Source: Microbacterium sp. Nx66 (lineage in GTDB: Bacteria; Actinomycetota; Actinomycetes; Actinomycetales; Microbacteriaceae). Taken from it: 64,000 nt of DNA. A program made the translations under genes and the position numbers. The stretch covers positions 1,054,001-1,118,000 of the forward strand of contig NZ_LR880474.1 of NCBI RefSeq assembly GCF_904066215.1. The letters run 5' to 3'. Shown here in pieces: positions 24,457 through 31,980 of this stretch; position 1 is the stretch's first letter; each line of letters starts with the position of its first letter. The notes beneath the pieces were generated by a model, which did not search any database, was not told where the DNA came from, and saw only the letters and a program-made list of their open reading frames with translations.

Positions 24457-25077
24457 ATGCCGGAGAAGTGGATACTGTTCGACGTCGGCGGCGTGCTCGA
24501 GGTCGTCGACGATGACGCCTGGCAGGACCGGTGGTGGGCGCGCTGGTGCCGTGAGGCTGACATCACGCGCCAGGAGGCGGATGAGCGCCTGGCGGCTGCG
24601 GCGCTACCGAGGATCGACCTCGAAGCGGGAGTGGCTGAGGCGTTCTGGGAGGGACTCGGGGCGGTGCTGCGTCTCGACAGTGACCGCCAGGCGCAGATGC
24701 GTGCGGAGTTCTGGGATTCCTACTGCGGTCATGCCGACGCGGAGCTGATCGCGCACGCCGCGACGTTGCGGGGAAGGGCGAGGGTGGCGATCCTCTCGAA
24801 CTCGGCGGACGGCGCGCGCGAGGAGGAGGAACGGCGCTTCGGGTTCTCTGCGGTGTTCGATCCCATCTGCTACAGCCACGAGCTGGGAGTGGCGAAACCC
24901 GACGGCCGGGCGTACCGCAGTGCGCTCCAACGGATGGATGCGGCCCCGGAGGATGTCCTCTTCATCGATGACCACGTGGAGGCCGTCCGCGGCGCCCATG
25001 AGGTCGGAATGTCGGCGATCCTTCACCGGAGCACCCCGCAGACCGTAGCCGCGATCGAGCGGTTCCTCCGGGTCTGA
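24457..25077 (+). CDS. HAD-superfamily hydrolase (subfamily IA)
   Basis: 206 residues. Motif I FDVGGVLEV has the nucleophile Asp but Gly in place of the second Asp, as in many FDxGGVL-type HAD-IA proteins; motif II is ILSNSAD, motif III KPDGRAYRSAL and motif IV FIDDHVEAVRGA. A cap of about 60 residues lies between motifs I and II. The family mostly hydrolyses small phosphate esters or haloacids; the substrate is not apparent. The start codon is fixed by a TAGGGT -10 element 6 nt upstream, indicating a leaderless transcript. A strong two-way terminator follows. Confidence 0.85.
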   Translation: MPEKWILFDVGGVLEVVDDDAWQDRWWARWCREADITRQEADERLAAAALPRIDLEAGVAEAFWEGLGAVLRLDSDRQAQMRAEFWDSYCGHADAELIAHAATLRGRARVAILSNSADGAREEEERRFGFSAVFDPICYSHELGVAKPDGRAYRSALQRMDAAPEDVLFIDDHVEAVRGAHEVGMSAILHRSTPQTVAAIERFLRV

Positions 25078-25092
25078 GCGTCGCCGGACCGC

Positions 25093-25129
25093 GAACGGCG
25101 CCCGGTGTCCGAGGACACGGGCGCCGTTC
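25093..25129. terminator. bidirectional terminator
   Basis: GAACGGCGCCC ... GGGCGCCGTTC is a perfect 11-bp stem that extends inward with GTGTCC/GGACAC. It lies between the convergent HAD and transporter genes. Confidence 0.85.
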
Positions 25130-25139
25130 CGGCCGGCCT

Positions 25140-26600
25140 CTAGAGCTCGACGGCGGAGGCGAGACCGAGGTCGTCCTCGTAGTCGTGGTCCTTCGTCTCG
25201 GGAGTGAAGATGAGCGCGATGAAGGTCAGCACCGCCATCGACGACAGGTACAGTCCCACGAGCCAGGGCTCGCCGCCGACCGCCGCCCACAGGGCCACCG
25301 CGATGAACGGCGCCACGGCCGCACCGAGGATCGACGACACGTTGTACGCGATCGCCGAGCCGGAGTAGCGCACGTTCGTCGGGAACAGCTCCGGCAGGAG
25401 CGCCCCCATCGGCCCGAACGTCGTACCCATGAGCATGAAGCCGAACACGAGGAAAGCCTGGGTGAGGGCCCCGGTGAACTTCGGGTCGGCCTGCGGCAGC
25501 AGGAAGAGGTTGAACGACAGACCGAAGACGACGATGAGTCCGGTGACCCACAGCAGCAGCTTGCGGCGCCCGATGGCGTCGGCGATCGGTCCGGACAGCA
25601 ACGTGAAGATGCCGAAGAACACGACGCCGATGATCTGCATGAGTACGAAGTCGGTGTAGCCGAAGCCGAGGCCCGGGTAGAACTGCGCCGCGAACACACT
25701 CGGGTCGAAGTCCTTGCCGGTCGCCTCGGCCGCTGCCCGGGCGGCGGCCGACGCGGTCTCGAGGTCGGCGGCCTTCGTGCCGTAGGTGAGCGTGAAGTTC
25801 GTCATCAGGTAGAACAGCACGTACGTCGCCAGCATGATGAACGTGCCGAGGATGAGCTGCTTCCAGTGGTGCCGGAATACGGTCGCGAGCGGGAGCTTGC
25901 GGATCGCGCCGGTCTTCTCCGCCTTCTTGAACGTGTCCGACTCGACGAGGCGGAGCCGCACCCACAGACCGATGATGACCATGACGGCGGAGAACAGGAA
26001 CGGCACGCGCCAGCCCCAGGAGAGGAAGGCCTCCGACTTCAGCGCCGAGTCCTCCGGGTGCGGGAGGGCGAAGTTGATGGCGAGGAAGATGCCGTTCGCG
26101 ATGATGAAGCCGAGCGGTGCGCCGAGCTGCGGGAACGAGCCGTACCAGGCGCGCTTGCCCTTCGGGGCGTTCTCGGTGGCCACGAGCGCCGCGCCCGACC
26201 ACTCGCCGCCCAGCGCGAAGCCCTGGGCGAGACGGAGGATCAGCAGGAGCAGCGGGGCGACCCAGCCGATCTGCTGGAACGTGGGCAGGAGGCCGATCAC
26301 GAACGTCGCGATGCCCATGGTGAGGAGCGAGGCGACGAGGGTCGCCTTGCGCCCGAACTTGTCGCCGAAGTGCCCGAAGACGACGGCGCCGATCGGGCGG
26401 GCGACCATGGCCGCGCCGAAGACGGCGAACGACGACAGCAGCGACGCGGTGTCGTTCGTGCTCGGGAAGAAGAGTGTGGGGAAGACGAGCACGGCTGCCG
26501 TCGCATAGACGTAGAAGTCATAGAACTCGATGGTGGTGCCGACGAGGCTCGCGGTGATGACGCGCGAGCGGGGGTTCGCGGGGGTGGTGGCGGTGCTCAA
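25140..26600 (-). CDS. MFS metabolite:H+ symporter (MHS family)
   Basis: 486 residues, 12 membrane helices. IEFYDFYVYATAAVLVFP, FGHFGDKFGRKATLVASLL (loop 2-3 motif) and RLAQGFALGGEWSGAALVATE are typical of the ShiA/ProP/KgtP metabolite-proton symporters. Substrates in the family include dicarboxylates, shikimate, betaines and aromatic acids; none can be chosen from sequence. A periplasmic Ala-rich loop (about 285-300, [15 protein letters not shown]) is longer than usual. The start is a TTG at 26600 with GGAG 5 bp upstream; no better start is in frame. An 18-bp palindrome covers the promoter. Confidence 0.9.
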   Translation of the reverse strand: MSTATTPANPRSRVITASLVGTTIEFYDFYVYATAAVLVFPTLFFPSTNDTASLLSSFAVFGAAMVARPIGAVVFGHFGDKFGRKATLVASLLTMGIATFVIGLLPTFQQIGWVAPLLLLILRLAQGFALGGEWSGAALVATENAPKGKRAWYGSFPQLGAPLGFIIANGIFLAINFALPHPEDSALKSEAFLSWGWRVPFLFSAVMVIIGLWVRLRLVESDTFKKAEKTGAIRKLPLATVFRHHWKQLILGTFIMLATYVLFYLMTNFTLTYGTKAADLETASAAARAAAEATGKDFDPSVFAAQFYPGLGFGYTDFVLMQIIGVVFFGIFTLLSGPIADAIGRRKLLLWVTGLIVVFGLSFNLFLLPQADPKFTGALTQAFLVFGFMLMGTTFGPMGALLPELFPTNVRYSGSAIAYNVSSILGAAVAPFIAVALWAAVGGEPWLVGLYLSSMAVLTFIALIFTPETKDHDYEDDLGLASAVEL

Positions 26601-26615
26601 GGGGTCTCCGATCCT

Positions 26616-26633
26616 CCGCCGGTATACCGGCGG
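26616..26633 (-). promoter_or_regulatory. 18-bp palindromic operator before the MHS transporter
   Basis: CCGCCGGTATACCGGCGG is a perfect palindrome 16 bp upstream of the TTG start and contains a TATACC -10-like element. A dimeric repressor bound here would block the promoter. The regulator is not encoded next door. Confidence 0.7.
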
Positions 26634-26744
26634 ACTCGGGCGAGTCTACGCCTTCCTGGGAGTTCCCTGGACGTTGATGACGGACCGGGTCGAGGGCGTC
26701 GGTGCCCGCGCGTAGAGTCGGGGGAGACCGGCCGGAGGGGGATC

Positions 26745-27242
26745 ATGACGACACGGATGCTGCTCCTCGCCGATACGCACGTCCCGAAGCGGGCGAAGCG
26801 GCTGCCGGACGCGGTGCTGCAGGCCATCGACGAGGCCGACGTCGTCGTGCACGCGGGGGACTGGGTCGATCTCCCCACCGTCGAGCTGCTCCAGTCCCGC
26901 GCGCGCGTGCTCCACGGTGTGCACGGCAACAACGACGGCCCCGAGATCCGCCGGGTGCTGCCGGAGATCGCGCGGTTCACCGTGGAGGACACCGCCGTCG
27001 CCGTCATCCACGAGACGGGCGCCGCGACCGGGCGGGAGAAGCGGATGGATCTCGCCTTCCCCGATGTCGACGTGCTGATCTTCGGACACTCGCACATCCC
27101 TTGGGACACCGTCACGCCGAACGGTCTGCGGCTGCTCAACCCGGGCTCTCCGACCGACCGGCGTCGACAGCCCGTGCACACGATGATGCGCGTCGTGGTC
27201 GACGGGGGCGATGTCGAGGCGACCCTCGTGCCGCTCCCATGA
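26745..27242 (+). CDS. metallophosphoesterase (YfcE/MJ0936 family)
   Basis: 165 residues, complete for the compact YfcE family. Metal-binding motifs appear in order: LADTHVPKR (residues 8-16), VVHAGDWVD (41-49), GVHGNND (about 63-69), and GHSHIPW near 120. Such enzymes hydrolyse phosphodiesters with Mn2+ or similar metals in the cytoplasm. Start ATG at 26745 with GGAGGGGGATC upstream; a TAGAGT -10-like element lies 30 bp before it. The stop overlaps the next start (ATGA), so the following unknown protein is co-expressed. Confidence 0.88.
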   Translation: MTTRMLLLADTHVPKRAKRLPDAVLQAIDEADVVVHAGDWVDLPTVELLQSRARVLHGVHGNNDGPEIRRVLPEIARFTVEDTAVAVIHETGAATGREKRMDLAFPDVDVLIFGHSHIPWDTVTPNGLRLLNPGSPTDRRRQPVHTMMRVVVDGGDVEATLVPLP

Positions 27243-27742
27243 CGGACGATGGCCCCGGCGAACCGCTCGCCTACCGCGCACCGATGCGCTCTCGCGACGA
27301 TGCCGTCGCGCCGGGAGTCGCGGTCGAGCGTGCGCTCGCCGAGGGCGTCTGCGGCATGGGTGGGCGGCTCGACAGCACGCCCGGCTCTCTGACTGCGGCG
27401 CTCGCCGCCGTCGACGCCCGCCATGGAGAGCGGGCCGCGCGGCGGCTGGAGCGCTTCGCGGCGCTTCCGACGGGAACCCTCGTCTGGACCAGGGACGTCG
27501 ACGGACTCTTCTGGCTCGGGCGGCTGACGGGACCGTGGCGCTACGACGACGATCCGGCCGCGGTGGCGGCAGACCTCGTGCACGTGCGCGCCTGCACCTG
27601 GTCGTCGAGCCCGGTGGCGGCTTCCGACGTCCCGCCGGGCGTCACCGCCACGTTCGCCCGCGGGGGACGCAACGGCCAGCGCATCCGTACGGATGGGGCC
27701 GGGGAGCAGTCATCCGCGCTCTGGGAGCGCAGCCTGCGCTGA
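27239..27742 (+). CDS. hypothetical protein coupled to metallophosphoesterase
   Basis: 167 residues, not recognised. There is no signal peptide or membrane segment. The central part GTLVWTRDVDGLFWLGRLTGPWRYDDDPAA is rich in aromatic and acidic residues and looks like a beta-barrel-type ligand-binding fold with conserved tryptophans, followed by VHVRACTW; the N-terminal third is Ala/Arg-rich. Codon use matches its neighbours, so it is a real gene rather than a shadow. The 4-bp ATGA overlap with the phosphodiesterase gene implies a shared function or regulation. It is convergent with the small membrane protein gene downstream, only 8 bp apart. Confidence 0.7.
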   Translation: MTDDGPGEPLAYRAPMRSRDDAVAPGVAVERALAEGVCGMGGRLDSTPGSLTAALAAVDARHGERAARRLERFAALPTGTLVWTRDVDGLFWLGRLTGPWRYDDDPAAVAADLVHVRACTWSSSPVAASDVPPGVTATFARGGRNGQRIRTDGAGEQSSALWERSLR

Positions 27743-27750
27743 TCCGCGCG

Positions 27751-28110
27751 TCAGCGCCAGATCGCGGCGATGGCGGCGTTCACGGCCGTGAGAATGCCCA
27801 CGAGCCAGAAGATCGCGGGCGGCACGACCTGGTCGCGCTTCTGGCGCGCCGTGCCGATGCCGAGCAGGGCGCCGATCACGAGGAGGATGACGAGCTTCGT
27901 GCCGATCTTGGCGTAGTTCATCTCGACGCCCTCCGGGAGGCCCCACGGGGCGGCGAGGGCGAGGCCGGCGACCGCGGCGATCGTCATGCCGATGGTCATC
28001 AGACGCGTGAACACCCGCTTGCCGCCGAACGCCTGCGCCGCCCAGGCCCCGAAGAGCACGGCGAAGCCGATGAGGTGGACGAAGAGCACGATGTGGCGCA
28101 GGGTCTCCAT
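27751..28110 (-). CDS. small membrane protein, four predicted helices
   Basis: 119 residues made almost wholly of four hydrophobic helices: about 5-27 (IVLFVHLIGFAVLFGAWAAQ), 37-53, 68-83 and 97-116. No catalytic motif is visible, though a conserved-looking His lies in the first helix (His12). The start at 28110 is supported by a TACGGT -10 element 6 nt upstream, i.e. a leaderless mRNA; a GTG further upstream would add 13 residues unlike a membrane N-terminus. It lies between the rib operon terminator and a convergent unknown gene. Function unknown. Confidence 0.75.
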   Translation of the reverse strand: METLRHIVLFVHLIGFAVLFGAWAAQAFGGKRVFTRLMTIGMTIAAVAGLALAAPWGLPEGVEMNYAKIGTKLVILLVIGALLGIGTARQKRDQVVPPAIFWLVGILTAVNAAIAAIWR

Positions 28111-28160
28111 GCCCTCACCGTACGAGAGCGCGGCATTCCGCGCCACCAAGGCACGCCTGA

Positions 28161-28186
28161 CCTCGCGCCCGCGATCGGGCGCGAGG
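28161..28186 (-). terminator. terminator of the riboflavin operon
   Basis: CCTCGCGCCCG and CGGGCGCGAGG make a perfect 11-bp stem with a 4-nt loop, 11 bp beyond the ribH stop codon. Confidence 0.85.
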
Positions 28187-28196
28187 CGGAGGGGAA

Positions 28197-28670
28197 TCAG
28201 CCGCGGAGCTCGCGGATCACGAGGGCAGTGCGCAGCGCCGCGTCCGCGGCCTCCGCGCCCTTGTCCTCCTTCGAGCCCTCCAGGCCCGCGCGGTCCAGTC
28301 CCTGCTTCTCGTCGTCGAGCGTGAGCAGCCCGAACCCGACCGGCTTGCCGGCGTCGAGGGAGACGCGGGTGAGGCCGTCGGTCGCCGCCGCCGAGACGTA
28401 CTCGAAGTGCGGCGTGCCGCCGCGGATGATGACCCCGAGGGCGACCACCGCATCCGCACCGCCCGCGAAGGCGGCCTGCGCGGCCACGGCGAGCTCGAAC
28501 GAACCGGGCACCCGCACCAGGCGATGCGTCGCTCCGGCCTCGTCGAGCACCCGCTGGGCGCCGGCGATCAGGCCGTTCGAGATCACCTCGTGCCAGGTGC
28601 CGGCGATCACGACGACCTCCAGCCCCCGCCCGTCGATGTTCCCCGTCTTGGGTGCTCCGGCGCCGCTCAT
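28197..28670 (-). CDS. ribH: 6,7-dimethyl-8-ribityllumazine synthase
   Basis: 157 residues. Lumazine synthase joins 5-amino-6-ribitylaminouracil with dihydroxybutanone phosphate. Substrate motifs are VPGSFELAVAAQ, ALGVIIRGGTPHFEYVS (with the catalytic His) and PVGFGLLT. The family assembles as icosahedral or smaller cages in the cytoplasm. Last gene of the operon; its ATG overlaps the ribBA stop by 4 bp. Controlled by the FMN riboswitch upstream of ribD. Confidence 0.97.
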   Translation of the reverse strand: MSGAGAPKTGNIDGRGLEVVVIAGTWHEVISNGLIAGAQRVLDEAGATHRLVRVPGSFELAVAAQAAFAGGADAVVALGVIIRGGTPHFEYVSAAATDGLTRVSLDAGKPVGFGLLTLDDEKQGLDRAGLEGSKEDKGAEAADAALRTALVIRELRG

Positions 28671-29935
28671 TCCTCGTCCTTTCCTGCCGCGAGGGCCTCG
28701 GCGAGCTCTGCTTCGCCGATGATGTGGCCCATGCGGTCGCGCTTGGTCTCCAGGTACTGGTGGTTGTTCGGTCCCACGCCCACGATCAGCGGCACCTGCT
28801 CGACGACGTCGAGGCCGAGCTCACGCAGCTTGTTCACCTTGTCGGTGTTGTTAGTGAGCAAACGGACCTTCGAGACCCCCAGATCGGTGAGGATCCCGGC
28901 CGCCGCCGCGTAGTCGCGGGCGTCCGCCGGGAGGCCCAGTGCCAGGTTCGCGTCGACGGTGTCCAGGCCGTCCTCCTGCAGGCTGTAGGCGCGCAGCTTG
29001 TTGATGAGACCGATGCCTCGGCCCTCGTGTCCCCGCATGTAGATGACGATGCCGCCCTCGCGGTCGATGGCGTCCAGCGCGGCATCCAGCTGCGGGCCGC
29101 ACTCGCACTTCTGGGACCCGAACGCCTCGCCGGTCAGGCACTCCGAGTGCACGCGCACGAGGGCGGTCTCGGTCGGCTCGCCCGATACGACCGCGATGTG
29201 GTCGGTGCCGGTGACGCGGTCCTTGTAGGCCAGGAAGCGGAACGTGCCGTGGTCGGTGGGCACGGTGGCGTCAGCACGGAGGCTCACCCGGCGACCGCGC
29301 TGGGCGGCCGGGGTCGCCCCCTCCGGGTCGATCTCGTTGAGGTGTGCGATGAGCTGCTCGATCGTGATGACCGGCACGCCGTCGCGGGCGCCGAGTTCGA
29401 GGAGCCCGGGAAGCCGCATCATGCTGCCGTCCTCGGCGACGACCTCCGCGATCGCGCCGACGGGCCGGAGGCCGGCGAGCTTCATGAGCTCGACCGCGGC
29501 CTCGGTGTGACCGCTGCGCTCGCGCACGCCGCCGTCCACGGCCCGGAGCGGGAGCACATGGCCGGGGCGGATGATGCTCGTCGCCGTCGAGTCGGGGTTC
29601 GCCAGCACGTTGAGGGTGCGGGCGCGGTCGCTGGCGCTGATCCCGGTCGTCACCCCTTCCGCGGCGTCGACGCTCACGGTGTAGGCGGTGGAGCGGGCGT
29701 CCTCGCTGGCCGCGACCATCGGCGGCAGGTTGAGGCTGTCCGCGAGGTCGGTGGGCATCGGCGCGCAGATGAACCCGGAGGACCAGCGCACGGTCCAGGC
29801 CACCCACTCGGGTGTGGCGAGTTCGGCGGAGAGAACGACGTCGCCCTCGTTCTCGCGATTCTCGTCGTCGGCCACGAGCACGGGGCGTCCTGCGCGCAGC
29901 GCCTCCAGGGCTTCGGGGATGGTTGCCAGGCTCAT
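28667..29935 (-). CDS. ribBA: bifunctional DHBP synthase / GTP cyclohydrolase II
   Basis: 422 residues. Residues 1 to about 205 are 3,4-dihydroxy-2-butanone 4-phosphate synthase (DDENRENEGDVV metal/substrate loop, RSGHTEAAVELMKLAG). The remainder is GTP cyclohydrolase II with the zinc site HSECLTGEAFGSQKCECG and RGHEGRGIGL. One protein thus supplies both precursors of riboflavin. Both halves keep their catalytic residues. The start at 29935 overlaps the riboflavin synthase stop (ATGA) and the end overlaps ribH, so the operon is translationally coupled throughout. Confidence 0.97.
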   Translation of the reverse strand: MSLATIPEALEALRAGRPVLVADDENRENEGDVVLSAELATPEWVAWTVRWSSGFICAPMPTDLADSLNLPPMVAASEDARSTAYTVSVDAAEGVTTGISASDRARTLNVLANPDSTATSIIRPGHVLPLRAVDGGVRERSGHTEAAVELMKLAGLRPVGAIAEVVAEDGSMMRLPGLLELGARDGVPVITIEQLIAHLNEIDPEGATPAAQRGRRVSLRADATVPTDHGTFRFLAYKDRVTGTDHIAVVSGEPTETALVRVHSECLTGEAFGSQKCECGPQLDAALDAIDREGGIVIYMRGHEGRGIGLINKLRAYSLQEDGLDTVDANLALGLPADARDYAAAAGILTDLGVSKVRLLTNNTDKVNKLRELGLDVVEQVPLIVGVGPNNHQYLETKRDRMGHIIGEAELAEALAAGKDEE

Positions 29936-30645
29936 CGCGAGCCCCCTTCCGGTGCGGCGCGGAATGCGAGCAGTCGCTCGACGTGCCGCGCGAGGATGTC
30001 GGTCTCGAGGTTCACGCGGTCGCCGACCGCGCGGGTGCCGAGGGTGGTCGCCGCCAGGGTCTCCGGGATGAGCGACACCTCGAACCAGTGCCCGCCCCCG
30101 GTGCCCGAGCCCTCCTGGGTCCCTGAGCCCTCCCGGGTTCCTGAGCCCTCCGGGGTCCCTGAGCCTGTCGAAGGGGTCGAAGGGGTCGAAGGGCTCACTG
30201 CGCTCACCGTCAGCGAGGTGCCGTCGACGGAGATGGAGCCCTTGTCGACGACGAGCGGCGCGAGGTCGTCGGGAAGGCTGATGCGCAGGACGCTCCACTG
30301 CGCGCCGGGGCGCACCTCGAGCACGGTGCCGGTGCCGTCGACGTGGCCCTGCACGATGTGCCCGCCGAGCCGCGCCCCCACGGGCATCGCCTTCTCGATG
30401 TTGACCCTGGTGCCGACAGTCGCCGCGCCGAGGGCCGCGACGTCGAGCGTCTGCTTCATGACGTCGGCGTCGAAGGTCTCGGCGGTGGAGCCGACGACGG
30501 TCAGGCAGACGCCGGAGACCGCGATCGACTCGCCGTGCACGGCGTCGGCAGCGGCCATCGGGGCGCGCACCGTGAGGCGCCAGCCGTCGCCCGACTCCGC
30601 GATGGCGGTGATCTCGCCGATCTCCTCGATGATTCCGGTGAACAT
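29932..30645 (-). CDS. ribE: riboflavin synthase alpha chain with in-frame repeat insert
   Basis: 237 residues. Two lumazine-binding barrels: MFTGIIEEIG and GVCLTVVG in the first, GTSLTVSAV and RVNLETDILARHVERLL in the second. It dismutates two lumazines to riboflavin plus a precursor. A low-complexity insert of about 35 residues (151-185, Pro/Ser/Thr/Gly/Glu, repeats of EGSGT) sits between two strands of the second barrel, where homologues have a short turn. It is encoded by a DNA repeat that also occurs in ppc. The frame is intact and catalytic regions are untouched, so the enzyme is probably active. Coupled to ribD (TGATG) and ribBA (ATGA). Confidence 0.93.
   Translation of the reverse strand: MFTGIIEEIGEITAIAESGDGWRLTVRAPMAAADAVHGESIAVSGVCLTVVGSTAETFDADVMKQTLDVAALGAATVGTRVNIEKAMPVGARLGGHIVQGHVDGTGTVLEVRPGAQWSVLRISLPDDLAPLVVDKGSISVDGTSLTVSAVSPSTPSTPSTGSGTPEGSGTREGSGTQEGSGTGGGHWFEVSLIPETLAATTLGTRAVGDRVNLETDILARHVERLLAFRAAPEGGSR
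30091..30195 (-). repeat. 18-bp repeat insert inside ribE
   Basis: On the plus strand, units like GTCCCTGAGCCCTCC repeat with an 18-bp period, then one copy of the core CCCTGAGCCTGTCGAAGG and short GTCGAAGGG echoes. The 23-bp stretch at 30153-30175 is identical to copies in ppc (first at 41788-41810). Read in ribE it encodes STGSGT and EGSGT. Confidence 0.9.
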
Positions 30646-31703
30646 CAGAGGGTTCCCTCCTTCTCCGGGCCGGTGCGGTCCGGGTCGTCCGCGTCCGCAG
30701 GATGCGCGATCGCGAGCAGGTCTGCACCCAACGGCAGCCACTCGTCCACGACGAGGCGATGTGCCTGGTCGATCGAGCGGACACCGATGTCGGTCACGGC
30801 CAGGCGGCTCCCGCCGAGCAGGACGGGGGCGACGTATGCGAGCACGCGGTCCGCGAGCCCGGCGGAGAGGAACGCGCTGGCGAGCGTCGGGCCGCCCTCC
30901 ACGAACAGCGTCTGGATGCCGCGCGCGTGCAGCTCGGCGAGGACCGCCGACAGGTCGTGCGTGTCGAAGAACAGCGGCGTGTGCGGATGACGATGCACCG
31001 CCGCATCCGCAGGGGTGGCACTGGTGCCGATCACGACCGGGACGGGCTGGTGCGGCAGGAGCTCGTCGCCGGCGCGGGCGGTGAGCGCGGGGTCGTCGGC
31101 GAGCACGGTGCCGGTACCCACCGCGATCGCGTCGGCCTGGGCGCGTCGCCGGTGCACATCGGCGCGGGCCTCCGGGCCGGTGATCCACTGACTGGAACCG
31201 TCGTCCGCCGCAGCCCTGCCGTCGAGGCTCTGCGCCCACTTGACGGTCACGTGCGGACGGCCGAGGCGCGACGCGATGAGCCAGTCGCCGATCACGGCGC
31301 GGGCCTCGGTGGCGCGCTCGCCGGACTCCACGCTCACGCCCGCGGCGCGCAGCCGCTCCGCGCCGCCGCCGGAGACCTCACCGGGGTCGTCGAGCGCGTA
31401 GACGACCCGCGTCACGCCGGCCTCGATGAGCGCGAGCGCGCAGGGGCCGGTGCGACCGGTGTGATTGCAGGGTTCCAGCGTCACGATCGCCGTCGCGCCC
31501 CGTGCAGCGCCCGGCGCGAGCTTCGAGAGGGCGTCGACCTCGGCGTGCGGGGTGCCGGAGCCCCGATGCCAGCCCTCGGCCAGCACCTCGCCGTCGGGGG
31601 AGAGGATCACGGCGCCCACCTGCGGGTTGACCCCGCGCGGGCCGCGGGTCGCGAGGGCGAGCGCACGATCCATCGCACGGCGCTCTGTCGCGGTCACTGC
31701 CAT
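30645..31703 (-). CDS. ribD: bifunctional riboflavin deaminase/reductase
   Basis: 352 residues. N-terminal zinc deaminase: GTPHAEVDAL (His53, Glu55) and EPCNHTGRTGPC (Cys79, Cys88). C-terminal reductase from about 150 (VTVKWAQSLDGRAAADDG, IAVGTGTVLADDP, FVEGGPTLASAFL). It performs the second and third steps of riboflavin synthesis after GTP cyclohydrolase II. First gene of the operon ribD-ribE-ribBA-ribH, headed by an FMN riboswitch about 70 bp upstream of its start codon. Confidence 0.96.
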   Translation of the reverse strand: MAVTATERRAMDRALALATRGPRGVNPQVGAVILSPDGEVLAEGWHRGSGTPHAEVDALSKLAPGAARGATAIVTLEPCNHTGRTGPCALALIEAGVTRVVYALDDPGEVSGGGAERLRAAGVSVESGERATEARAVIGDWLIASRLGRPHVTVKWAQSLDGRAAADDGSSQWITGPEARADVHRRRAQADAIAVGTGTVLADDPALTARAGDELLPHQPVPVVIGTSATPADAAVHRHPHTPLFFDTHDLSAVLAELHARGIQTLFVEGGPTLASAFLSAGLADRVLAYVAPVLLGGSRLAVTDIGVRSIDQAHRLVVDEWLPLGADLLAIAHPADADDPDRTGPEKEGTL

Positions 31704-31771
31704 CCGTCGTCGTCCTCTCTGCGGCTCGGGGTCGCTGCAGGCTGGCGGAACGGACGCACGCGCGTGCGCCT

Positions 31772-31911
31772 CGTGCTGCCTCCCTTCCGGACTAGCGAGG
31801 TGTCCCTCGCATCACCGTCGGTTCCGGAATTCCACCGGATCGGCATCCCGATCACTCGGAACGCTCGCGGACTGTCACCGCCGGTTCGGATTCCCACCGA
31901 CCCCGGAGCAC
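31772..31911 (-). ncRNA. FMN riboswitch (RFN element)
   Basis: On the minus strand the conserved RFN blocks occur in order: CTCCGGGGTCGGTG, AATCCGAACCGGCGGTGA, CAGTCCGCGA, a variable arm, CCGGTGGAATTCCGG, CCGACGGTGA, and AGTCCGGAAGGGAGGCAGCA at the 3' end. It precedes ribD. FMN binding to this aptamer shuts down riboflavin synthesis genes, here probably by hiding the ribosome site or ending transcription in the 70-nt stretch that follows. Confidence 0.96.
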
Positions 31912-31980
31912 GTTGCTGCTCTGAGTGTACTCAACGCGTCTGCGCCCGTTTCATTCCGTGGCAGGGGCCGTGCCCGGCCC

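Noticed and set aside
24457..25077. Inactive HAD because motif I lacks the second Asp
   Set aside because: FDxGGVL is a common active variant in HAD subfamily IA; not evidence of decay.
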